Assembly (NCBI RefSeq): GCF_018873765.1
Contig: NC_057919.1
Span: forward strand, 70,054,984-70,118,983
Source of the DNA: Telopea speciosissima
Lineage: Eukaryota > Streptophyta > Magnoliopsida > Proteales > Proteaceae
DNA: 64,000 bases
Reading direction: 5' to 3'
A program made the translations under genes and the position numbers. The notes beneath the pieces were generated by a model, which did not search any database, was not told the origin of the DNA, and was given only the letters and a program-made list of their open reading frames with translations. Every line of letters starts with the position of its first letter. Within the stretch, counting starts at the first letter, position 1. Positions 12,396 to 24,100 of this stretch are shown in pieces.

Positions 12396-13089
12396 GTGGG
12401 GTTGATCCTGAACAGCGGAGTAGTTATTATTAGCAAATTTATAAACATTTGATATGAATGATGACTAGTTGACTACTTGACTTGTAGCCTTGTAGGAGAC
12501 AATTGGGGATATTGTGATTTGGAATGTTTGATATCATTTTCTTAAATCTTAACTCTTAAGTTGTTATTTGTTAACTTGTTATTGACTTGATGTCTTATGT
12601 ACTTAATATTATGATTTATGACTTAATTTATGAATCATTATGTTTCCAACTTAGTTCCAAGTCAATTTACTTGTTTAATGTACAATGTGTATGTGTAAAT
12701 GTGTAATTAGCTAAGTTATACATTAGGGCTCGACCGTAAGTTGCCAATCAATGGTGCACATCCAAAACACCATTTTGGGTGACTATTTTTATAATTTGAA
12801 CATTTAAATGTGTTTAAATAGTCTAAAATAGGGTTTCCATGAAGTTTCAGGCCTTAACTTGGGCTAAAACCCACCGAAATGACCTATCGAAATATACCAA
12901 AAAAAATACAATATTTCGACCAAAATATCCGAAATTTTGAATATTTCGAATATTTTGGTTAACCCGAAATACCGAAACGAAACGAGTTCTAGAACTATGG
13001 GGAGGAGTATCCAAAGTGGAAGACAAGAGAGTCAATCCCTTAATCTTTGTTGTAAAGCCACTAGTCAACTACTCTAATAATTACCTTCA

Positions 13090-13266
13090 TGGATCTTTAT
13101 CTTCTCAAGTGTGGTGCACTGCCCAGTGCAACTCACTTGGGCATCAGACGATGCACTGGGCAATGCACCTTTAAAATTCATCCTCTCAGTCTCATGGCCA
13201 TCGTCGGATTCTCAAGTGAGGTGCACTAGGCAGTGCACTGCACTGCACTTGAGAGGATAGAAATTC
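13090..13266. mobile_element. Mutator-type hairpin MITE
   Basis: The two arms, about 60 bp each, are inverted copies of CTTCTCAAGTGTGGTGCACT and its continuation. The flanks TTACCTTCA (13081-13089) and TTACCTTCT (13267-13275) match at eight of nine bases, the duplication size of Mutator-like elements. There is no coding capacity. Confidence 0.7.
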
Positions 13267-13587
13267 TTACCTTCTTATCAATTTTATTTCACCTTTACTC
13301 TTTTTTTTTCTTCTTCATAGACAATTGTTTCCATTATGAAACTATTTCTTATCACATAATACACTTTATGAAATAGATACTTTCGTATTTTAATTTCTAA
13401 CCATTGTATTAATAAGGGACACCCCTCCCACCAAAAGTGAACACCACCATCATGCCCCATCTAATTAGGGAAACCATTTCCATTGATGATTAGGAAACCA
13501 TCGTCAATGGAAATGGTGGTTTCAAAATTAGGTTGAGGTGATTCTCAACTACATTCTCCGTATATTTCTCTTCAACACATCTATAAC

Positions 13588-13839
13588 GGCTCCATTTGGT
13601 TGTAAGGAAAATTAGAGGGAAGGAAAGTGAAATTTTAAAACCTAAAAGAAAACTTTTGTGACCATTACCCTATGTGATTGTATAAACTACTGAAATATCT
13701 TCTCATATTTCGTAATGATACATTTTACATCTTCTCATATTTGGAATGATTTTGAATTAGTGATATGGTTTGTGGTAATGATTGCAAGAATTTTCTTTTA
13801 GGTTTGAAAATTCTCACTTCCCTTCCAACCAAATGTAGC
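13588..13839. repeat. Inverted repeat, possible MITE
   Basis: GGCTCCATTTGGTTGTAAGG and the AAAATT...AAACCTAAAAGAAAA that follows are repeated inverted, ending CCAACCAAATGTAGC. The arms are about 60 bp. I could not find a target duplication, so the class is open. Related words occur near 28935. Confidence 0.45.
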
Positions 13840-15188
13840 AAATAGGATTTGCAAATGAAATCTTGAAACCCCTAAAACCCATCTTAGGCCAAAGTTCAAG
13901 CATGTGGGATGCACAACGACATGATTGTGCAGCTCACGTTTATTATTGGCCATGTGAGTAAAGAGGGCCTCTCAAGTCTTATCAAATCTGATTAATAAAT
14001 TTTCAAATAGGATTACCCATAACGCCAATGTGGGGAGGGATTTACACGCCACACTAATGATGGTACAAAGAATGGTATCATCCACATGGGACCCACATGT
14101 GTCAGGCCCCAACATCCCATAATGTGAGGAAACACAGTTAGAATCAACACTCACTTCTTTTTTCCCTCAAATTTTATTCTATTTTGTAGCCAAATTCCTT
14201 TGATTTGTGAATGAAAATAAAGAGTACATAAAAAAATATAGGGGCACTGTTCTAGCCGCCAAGGCACATGGGGGTGGACGCAATAACCACCCTGCCCCCC
14301 TGCATAGGCTACCTATGTGCTTGGGCACAGGCTATGTTGCGGCACAGAGAACATTCTCCCAAAAATATAATTACCACTTGGGAAAAAGATCTTTGCCCGT
14401 GAATCTCTCTCTCCTCTCCATATGAAAAGACACTTATGCCCCCTTATTTTGAGGAGGAGAGAGAAACACATGAGAATACTAGCATAAGCCACACTCCCAA
14501 AACAACTTCCCATACCACTTATGATAAGAGTTATAAGGCAAAAGTTTTCATACTACACCCATGTGAAAACTTCCACACAACAAGACGCAAGAAGGTGAAC
14601 CCCACCCACTTTCTCCTCAAAACCCCCTATTTGACAGTTCACACCTCATTACCAAAAAAAAATAGACAGTTCACACCTTAATTAGTACTCAGGTGTCGTG
14701 GGAAACCCTCTCCTAATTAAATTACACAATCATCATTACAATTTTTTTTAAAGTAAATTTCACTTCCCTTCCCTCCCCTTCCGTTTTAGGTTTTAAGTTA
14801 CACTTTATACTTTACAGGTTGGAGGTTACAAGGCTTTAGTTGTTTCGAATTTTCTAGCGTTTTCCTACGTAATCCAACAGCTTTCCTGCTGGCATGATGA
14901 GAGGCCTTAAGAGAGGGTATGGCCCAGAAGCTAACGAAGTTTATAGTCTGCAATGCCTAGACCTGTAAATTATAACAAAATTTCATGATTCCTCACACTA
15001 ATATACTTTGTTTTTTGGGGCTAAAGGTAGGCAAAAGATTAAATTAAAATAGAAGGATGTACAAGAATTTAAATTCCAAGATGGGGAATATACAAATTTA
15101 TCAACAAAATTTCATGATTCCTCACACTAATCTACTTAGTAAAGGTAATTTCTTTCAGTAAACATTGTTTGATCCAGTCAATCGAAGT
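13840..15188. other. Intergenic DNA downstream of the acyltransferase gene
   Basis: Apart from the small MITE at 14241-14360, I see no gene or bounded repeat. The last few hundred bases before 15189 should include the 3' UTR of the minus-strand acyltransferase gene. Confidence 0.4.
14241..14360. mobile_element. Mutator-type hairpin MITE, 120 bp
   Basis: The ends GGGGCACTGTTC and GAACATTCTCCC are imperfect inverted repeats. They are flanked by a perfect 9-bp duplication, AAAAATATA at 14232-14240 and 14361-14369. The inner arms share GCACA and GGGCACAGG-type words with the elements at 5854 and 53985, so these may be one loose family. Confidence 0.72.
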
Positions 15189-18100
15189 TTAGCAGCGATT
15201 CCATTGCTGGAGAATGTTAGCTTTGAGGAACTGTTTCCAGATCCTCAAAGGACCAATTTCCTGAAAGCTTGTACATTTATTCTCCTGTATTCTGTTGTTC
15301 ATAAATAAACCCTTTGCTGCAAACCCCATTAATCCAGTTGGGTCCATATAACCACGGATCCTTGACACAATCCCACCTTCATAAGAGAAACCTATCCTAA
15401 AATATCTATCAGAAGAAGTGTCTCTTGGTGCTTGATCAAGATTTACCTTCAGCTGGGCTTCAATTGCAGGTCTTAGAGAGGAATGATCTTCTGTCAGCAT
15501 GTAACTTGCCATGCCAAATGCTTCCCAGTCCACCTGCTGCAAGAGTCCATTTGCACGTTGTGCATTTGGTAAAGTGTGAACTTCGACTTCAAGTAACTGT
15601 TCAAGGGCCAATCTATCAACTTGGAGTTTTAACTCTTTAAGTCGATGACCAATCCTAGATGATATGGCATCAAATAATGCTGCTCTAGATACTTGTTGGG
15701 TATCATCCACAGTAAGGAGCAAATCGTCAAATTGGATTGGATCACCAATAAGCACTGTCACCTATACAATGCACAAACACGTAAAGAAAGAGATTAAATC
15801 AACAGCAACTCATAAACATAGAGATTAACATGATTAAAAGTAAATCTTGCAGATTTGTATACTAGTTGTGTACAAGCCTACAATCTGCTGATTCAGTAAG
15901 CCTAAGCTTTACAGAACTGTCTCTTGAACCAGAAATGAAATTAGTTAAACTATTGCCCATAATTGTTAGGCGTTAGAAAAAAAAAACGTCTGAGATGTCT
16001 ACTTATGTAGCTGCCAACTCCAATCAGAAGGCTGTTGCACCAGCCAAATCGGAACTTTGTACAATTTATCCAAGTACAGAAAATAGAACTTGTTGCTTAG
16101 AGTTCCCCCCAAATAAGAAAAAAAGGGAAAAGAAAGAAGAAAAGCAGCCAAGGAATTGGTGAGAAAGCTAGAGCAAATCAGGTGATGCTGTCATCAAGTT
16201 CTTCGATTTGAAACAATCTTGCTATGACAATATTACCCTGTTGAGTAATGACTTGCAATATACATAAACCAAGCAAGGACAGATTCTGTATTTTATCCTA
16301 CATGCCCAAACTGCTCAAAATACAATTGGTACCTGGGTAAGGAAAGATGATCACTAATTGATCACTGATCATCACATAGGGTGTACCCAGTGCACGAGGC
16401 TTCCGCCCGCCACTGCAGGGTCTGGGGAGGATCATAATGTACGCAGCCTTACTCCTACTTTCACAGAGAGACTGTTTCCAGATCTGAACCCGTGACTACT
16501 TGGTCACAATGGAGCAATCTTACCTTTGCACCAAGGCCTGCCCTCTGATCACTGATCATCACAAAAGGTGTGTAAATCATAGTTGCCATGGCATCTACGC
16601 GACCCTAGGCGTTGGAGGAGGGGAAAAAAAACCAAGGTGACACCAACAAGGTGCCCTTCCAGCAAAGGTGCCTGGACACCTAGGCAACACCTTGACAACT
16701 ATGGTGCAAATCATCACTAATGTCAGGTTCTGCTTGAGGAAGTGATAATCAACTTCTATATGCTTGGTGCAATCATGTCAGAGGCTTTTAGCAATTCTAA
16801 TATTTTAGTTGTAAATTTCATTTCATATTGGTTTCTCTAAAATTAAAATATTTTTACATCCCAATAATTTTGGTTTAAAATTTTGACGAAAGAGATAGGT
16901 CTACAAAGTGATATTTAGGGCAAAAATTGGCTTTTAATACAGATGAGGCATCAGAATAATTTTTAAGCTGAAGCAGAGGTCCTGGTTGCATTCTCTCTTT
17001 TTTTTAGGGGGAGGGGGGGACAAGAATGCACATTAATTTTAAGCTACTCAAAGTTCCGCTTGTTTCACTTTAATTTCAAACATTGAGAACCTAACCTACT
17101 AGATTTTTAGTGTTTTATCAAATTTTGGCTGAATACCTGAACATTGTCCATAAAGCTCTCCTAATTTTCTTTTGGCTTCTTGCTCACTTCCCCCACCTCT
17201 TAACCTCCACCCAACGCCAACACCCCAAGGCGAAGGTGGGATATGACCCCAAGACATAGCTATGACATTGACGAGCCACTGCCCTTACCAGCAGCATTGG
17301 CTGGCACCTTCAGCTGTCATAAGTTGCTGCAAATCTAGATGTAGAAGAGGGTCTGGAGTCACATTATAGACCTAGTGCATCCTTTTGTTAGCTTTGGCAT
17401 TGATAGCATGCAAACAATTTGGTAATTGTTGCCAAGAGTTTTATTATGCTTTTCTCATCCAATATAGCTAATTACATTGAAATCACAAAACTACTCCCAA
17501 TATGTATAAATAATTATTCAAGTATTTATAAACCTAGAGAGACCAACTATCCTTGCACAACATTACAGTGATCTACCAAAAAGTAATGCTCATACAACGC
17601 TTCTCCTAAACCAACAATGAATTTTTCAAATGATCCTATATCCATCTTTTAAATGCCCACACACAAAATAATGCAGGAAAAATATCTACAAACTCTCAGA
17701 TTCTTACAATCTTTGGTGTAAAAGATATATGGGACCAATGGTAGGCCTCGAAATCTCTATGCATAAAGGTCCCCTCATGTTTGGTGTATTTGTCTAGGAA
17801 GAAAATATGACTTCTTTCCACTCTTTGTTGGATGAAAGTATCAATGTTTCAGAGCTGAGAACAAGGCATAAAGGGGCTATCAAAAGATCAAAGAGTAAAT
17901 ACCGTCTTGCCAATCTTTGGGACACTTGAACCTATAGGCATGATATCTTGCATCCCTGTGTGTACAAAGGGAATAACAACAGGCATAGTGTCTGCATCCA
18001 TCACCAACCTGCAGGAGAAGTGGAAATAAAATGAAGATTTCTTTTTTGACATAAAATTAAATAAAGAGTCAAATGAAAAGAAATATATTTGAAAATAAGG

Positions 18101-21100
18101 TAAAGAAGAAAAGACAACAACCAATAAAGTGAAACCTTTTCTAAGAAACAAGCAAAATGCCTTCTTTTGAGATCGAAACAAGCTAAGCAGATAATCACGC
18201 AAATCAAATAAGAAAAATGTATTACAATAGAATAGTTTCATTTTTATTTGGTTTAACTCTACCACTTTAAAACAGCAATTCTTAGGAAAGGCATAATCAG
18301 GTGATTAGGTTGTGCCATATGTTGATTATTCTTGTCCTACATCAGCCATGCTGATACAGCAACAACAACAACAACAACAACTCAGCCTTATCCCAACTAA
18401 ATGGGGTCGGCTACATGGATCCTTTCAAAAACAAAGTAAGAGGAATGCAGGTTAAAAATGAAGAAATGGGATAAGAAAAGTAAGTAATGGAAAATGAAAA
18501 ATGAAAGTAAGAGGAAAGAGATAGCTCAGGAAATCAGGAAAAACTCAGCTACATGGTGTTGATACGTGGATCCTTTCCCACCAAAAGGCTCTATCTGAGG
18601 TCATACTTGGCACAAGACCTAGACTAAGCATGTCATTCTTCACAACCTCACCTATGGTCATTTTAGGTCTGCCCCTAGCTCTTTTAGCTCCTTCAATCGG
18701 CATCAGATTACTTCTCCTTACTAGGGTGTCCCTAGGCTTCCGTTGCACATGGCCAAACCACCTCAGACGACATTCTTGGAGCTTGTCGCTGATCGGGGCA
18801 ACTCCCACATCAGCTCTGATACAGCAAGAGGTCTAAAAATGAGAAATGAACCCTGTATTTCCCTTTTGCCTTGAAATGCCAAGACATGATGAGGGTGTTT
18901 GTGATGCGGAATTGGTACATCGATTGAGTTTCAAACTGGGTCCATACCTGGCCCATATTATGGTATTATTTAACCATCGGCCAGCTTTATTTGGTGGGAG
19001 CATATAGCTATTGATCTTGCTGATTTGAATGGGGATTAATTCCAGGTCAATCAGATTTATTTGGAGATAAGTTTGAGAAGATTCTGTGGGACCCATGCCA
19101 GCCTGCATTAGAGAAATATGCTACCAAGAAGCCATATTGCATGAGAGATTTTCTGGTGGGACCCAGCTGCTTAACGATGTGTTGGATTCCTTTAATTTAG
19201 GATTTTAAATGTATTGCTTATCTAGTCCTTGTGTGGGGGACTTAGTAGCTTTAAGGTTGTTTCCCTTTTAATTAGATTTGTTTATGTAGTTAGTTGTTTT
19301 TATTTCTAGGACTGATTCTATTTCAGTTATCTAGATTGATTGGATTTGATTTGTAATTAGTTTCCAATTAGTATAATGCCTAGCTTGTAAGGGGGGATTT
19401 CTTTCCACGCAAAGAATGATTCAATTGCTGTAATCGTTTAAAGGTTATAAATAAGGGTAAGGTGCTGGATTTCAGTGGCCAACGATGTGAAGAAAAAAAA
19501 AGAGAGTTTTGGTTTTTAAACCATGCTATGCTGTGAGATGCCTGTACCTGTGAGCGGGTGAGAGACCCAGGAAAGAGTAGGATACTCGATCTAATCCTAT
19601 CCTTCTTCTCTCTTTTCTATTTCTTTCTTTGTTTCTATTTCAATTGATTTCATTGCGTGATCTGCTACAAGTTCATCAATTGTTGCCCAGTTTTTTGAAG
19701 ATCAAATCAGCAGCATTAAACTTTGTTCAAGAGGATCCTGCCTGGGGCTAGGTCCTTCGTGATTCAGCTCTACATTATTTTGGTATCAAAGCCTACCCTA
19801 GGCAGCCATGAAGACGGACGTGCATAACAGGAAGCTTTGTCCAAGAACGATCAAAACTTGAGGACGAGTTTTTTTCAAGCAGGGGAGAATTGATACAGAA
19901 TTGGTCCATCAAGAGTTCAAACTGGGTCCATACCTGGCCCATATTATAGTATTATTTAATTCCAATTTCCGAGCCTATTGGAGGGCAAGGATCCATGTTG
20001 CAGACGCCATTTAGCTAAGATTTTCCTGACTTGCTGGGTTGTACCTCTTTCCTATTATGTTCAATTTTCTTTTCTTTTATGGTCCGTTTCTCATTTGTCA
20101 TTTCCATTTTTCATTTCTCATCTCATTTCCCATCCCTCTCTTCTCATCTTTTCATTCCCCTTTTTTTTGTCTGGACCTCAGTTTTCCTTACTTTGTTTTG
20201 TTTGGATCCATGTAGCCGACCCCATTAAGTTGGGATAAGGCTGAGGTTGTTGTTGTTTTACTGTATTTAAATCCAATTTCCCACCCTATATTCTGCCCAA
20301 GGATAGCCATCGGCCAGCTGTACTTGGGGGGAGAATATAGCTATTGATCTTGCTGATTTGAAGGGTGATTAATTCCAGATCGATCAGATTTATTTGGAGA
20401 TATTTTTGAGAAGATTCTGTGGGACCCATGCCAGCTTGCATTAGAGAAAGATGCTGCCAAGAAGCCATATTGCGTAAGAGATTTCTGGTGAGGCCCAGTT
20501 GTTTAGCGATGTGTTGGTTTCGTATAATTTAGGATTTTAATTGTATTGCTTATCTAGTCCTTGCATGTGGGACTTAGTATTTTTAAGATTGTTTCCTTTT
20601 TAATTAGATTTGTTTATGTAATTAGTAGTTTTTATTCCTAGGACTCTTTCTATTTCAGTTATATAGATAGATTGGATTTGATTTGTAATTAGTTTCTGAT
20701 TAGGATAATGTCTAGGTTGTAAGGGTATTCCTTTCGCCCCAAGGAAGGATTCAATTGCTGTAATCGATTAAAGGTTATAAATAAGGGAAAGCTCCTGGAT
20801 TTCACTAGTCAGCAAATTGAAAAAAAAAAAGAACCATGCCTGTGAGATGCAGTGGGGAAGGGTGAGATGCCTGTACCTGTGAGAGGGTGAGAGACTTGGG
20901 AGAGAGTGGGATACTCGATCCAATCCTATCCTTCTCCTCTATTTTCCTTTTTTTGTTTTTTTTTTGTTTCTATTTCAACGATTTCGTTGTGTGATCTGCT
21001 ACAAGCTCATCAATTGTTACCCAGTTTTTTGAAGACCAAATCAGCATTAAACTTTGTTAAAGAAGATCCTGCCTCAGGTAGGGTCCTTTGTGATCCAGCT

Positions 21101-24100
21101 CTACATTAGTTTGGTCTAACATTAGTTAACCCAACATGCCAACATCCTGGATCTCTAATGTCTTTTTAATAATAGATTAAGAAAGAACAAATCAACTATA
21201 TATATTTATGACTTGTTGGATTTGAACTCATTAATTTTTTATTTTCTCTAAGTCAACAAAATAGCCACCCTACCATGAGGTCATTGGTTGCCTTTCATAT
21301 ATATTGCTAACAAACATATCTGATAAGATAAGTGATCCAGAAACATTTTCCTTTTTCCTTAGATCTCCAAAAGACCAATTGGAGTCAATTAGAGAACATT
21401 CTATTATTGTGGGAATATGGTATTGTAATTTGCTTTGAATTTTAGAGAGGTCTGCGCACATGTATGAGTAGTAGGGTTAGTCTAAATCATAGTTGTCAAA
21501 GTCCAGGCACCTTGGTCGCCTAGGCGTGTAGGCGCCTTGGTCACCTATGCTGTGTCGCTTGTGTCCAGGACCCCATAGTCCGAAATCTCGGGTCTTGGGG
21601 CCATCTCAGCCTTTGAAAAAACTGAGTTGGGCCGAGATCTTGTGCACTTTTTTTTTTTCCGACTCGGAAGCCCGTCTCATTGGGTTTTAGACCTCTGTTG
21701 GGTCTGAAAATCAGTAGACAGCCTATTTTAGGCTATTTAAACACAATGGCATTATTAGATTTTGCAAAAACAAAGTCCAAATATGACTTTTACATCGGAC
21801 CCTGAGTTGGTAGGCGGCGACGTATTAAAATAGCATAGTATATGCATTAATGACATAATTTATGTACATAGAACTCAAACAAAACATTTAATTAATAGGA
21901 AAACAAGTTAATAAGCATTACAAACCATCAAAAACCTTCACAAACTTGAGCAATCCTCCAAAATTGAGCTGCAATCTTCACTTTGCCACCAAATTCAGCT
22001 TCCAAATGTTTCAATCCAACCAAAAAATGAAGAAGGGAAGAGAAGATTGAGAAAAGAAGAGAGTTAGAGAGAAGAGAGCCAAATAATAGAAAGCAAGGTT
22101 CGATAGAACCTTGCTGTTTACAGCATGTATATGCCTAACATTTTAAGTTAAATGGGTAAAGTGAGTGAAGTGACCCATATCCAGCAACCGAGACCCAAAA
22201 CTCGACCCGAGATCTCGCCGAGATCTCGCAATTTGTCTTCTGTTTTTCAATAAAAATTCAAGATGATATCGAGATCCGAGATCTCTCGCCGAGATATGGT
22301 ACTTTTCTGTATCCCTTGCCATCTCGACTCGGCTTTTGAAAAAATCGAGAATCTCGGCGAGATCTCGCAAGATTTCGGACTATGCAGGACCCTTCCAACG
22401 CCTTGGGTCAGCTAGAAATTGCGACAACTATGGTCTAAATGTGTTTCAGATAAGCCAAGATGAGCTTATTAGGTTAGCAGCTTGGTATACATAAAATTTA
22501 ATAAGATTTGATAAGTCATATGGATTTAGTTGTTTTAGTCTTTTAGATTCATTGTCTATGAGACAAGTCCATAAGGAAAAGACTTATCTCGGCAGACTGG
22601 GGTAGCTTGCAAAGGTCTCCTCAAGAGATTTTATCCAACAAAAAGTTATTTACATATGCTGTACTTCTTTATCTCTTTAATTTTCTTTCAGGAATGGTAT
22701 CTTTTATTGGTTTATAAATATTGATTGTGAATATGCTATAAAGAATTAGAACTTAGAACAAAGCCTAGCCCAATTAGTTGAGTTATAATAATCTGAATAC
22801 TAGGATCAGTCACAAGCCATATCTAGTCTCAGTAAATTCTCTGGAGCAAGCAATTAATCTTGGCTGCAACTAACCTTGAGATATTCCTTCACAGAAAATT
22901 TACTAATATAACTTGTACATTGTACCAATTTTTACCTTCCAATTCCTCTCTTGGCAGATCCCATGGTTTTCCCACCATCACGAGAACGACTTCCTTCTGG
23001 GAAGATATGAACCCACCCACCAGAATTCAGTTTTGAAAGGGCCATGTCCAAACCCTGCAAAAGGTAGAATATAAATTGAAAAGTACTTGAGAGAAACACA
23101 AAAAACACTATATAGTGGAAGGATACTAGAACCACAAGGTCATAACATAATTATTGCAATAAGTCCCATAAATTAGGATTCCACATCAAGAATGCCATTC
23201 CTTCGGGTGAAAACACATAAGACATCCAATATGTCCTGAAGCACTAACATCCACATAAAATTAATCTGCACCCATAAAACTTTCAGAATCCAAAACTATC
23301 TATGCAGGGAGCAAATATGAAGAATCATCTAAGATCCACTTCAAGTTATATATATGCACAAAAGTTGGCATCTACATTAGGCTGCACCGCTGCAGCCATA
23401 AGCCTTTTAGAGTCCAAAACTTTCTCGGAAGGCAGGAGCAAATTGAAAAATTGGCTAGGAACTTTGACACAGATGGAAGTTGTTTCAATGGTTGAGCTCC
23501 AACCTTTAGTGCAAAGCTGTCAAAATTGTTAACAAGCAACTTGTCGACTGTGTGTTGGATGGTTAGATCTTAGATGTGTCCAATCCCTCAAATGTTTGGA
23601 CAACAATCAAGAGTTTCAACAAAATTACCCAAGTCTCATCATTTTTCCTCGAAAGAGCCACTTTGATTGACACTTGTGTCTGGCAGGTGTTTGAGTCTGC
23701 ATGAGTTGAAATTGATGAGAAGAGGCTTTTGGATATCTTGTTGCCCTTTCCTGAGTTTGACTGATAAATTCTGATCCATGGGCTATCCAATACAATTTTT
23801 GAAGTACTGTCTTATGGATCACAATACCGAATGTACACGGAATGAAGTATGCTTTCTAAATGAAAATAATTATATTTTTAAATGTGTAACGGAACTTCTT
23901 CAGCAACTAAAATTCTAGTACATAGTCAAGCAAATTATAAATAGTTAAATAAACATAGAAGCATGGTTCAAAAACTCGTCGAGATCTCGAAAATTTTGGA
24001 GATCTCGACCTGGTTGAGACGAGATTGCATACGAGATCTCAAACTTAAATAGTTTTGGTCGAGCTTACCGAAATCTCGGCGAGATCTCAAAAATCTTGAA

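Larger units (their letters stand above)
7673..12999 (+). mobile_element. Near-complete hAT DNA transposon (DUF659/hATC type)
   Basis: Both ends are readable: CATAGTTC on the left and GAACTATG on the right are perfect 8-bp inverted repeats. The flanks are GGGAAGAG (7665-7672) and GGGAGGAG (13000-13007), a target duplication with one mismatch. Subterminal DNA is full of short palindromic words such as CTCGATCGAG and repeated ATATTTCG, typical of transposase-binding regions. The 5.3-kb element holds one transposase gene in about four exons, now broken by in-frame stops. It is inferred to be immobile unless a transposase acts in trans. Confidence 0.92.
18902..21108 (+). mobile_element. LTR retrotransposon reduced to two LTRs and a 113-bp core
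   Basis: Two related segments, 18902-19777 and 19891-21108, are in direct orientation; the second contains a 311-bp LINE insertion including its duplication. Both begin TGATNCNGAATTGGT-like and end near AGCTCTACATTA. The sequence between them (19778-19890) is just a primer-binding site, TGGTATCAAAGC, a few degenerate codons and a purine tract AGGGGAGAAT next to the second LTR. GTTTG flanks both sides (18897-18901 and 21109-21113). No gag or pol remains. The Ty3 type is inferred from the core only. Confidence 0.72.

Noticed and set aside
17888-18265. A 125-residue minus-strand open frame
   Set aside because: It reads through acyltransferase exon 6 and its flanking intron; only 17903-18008 is coding.
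18360-18380. CAA trinucleotide run as an independent microsatellite
   Set aside because: It is the 3' tail (GTT on the minus strand) of the truncated RTE LINE.
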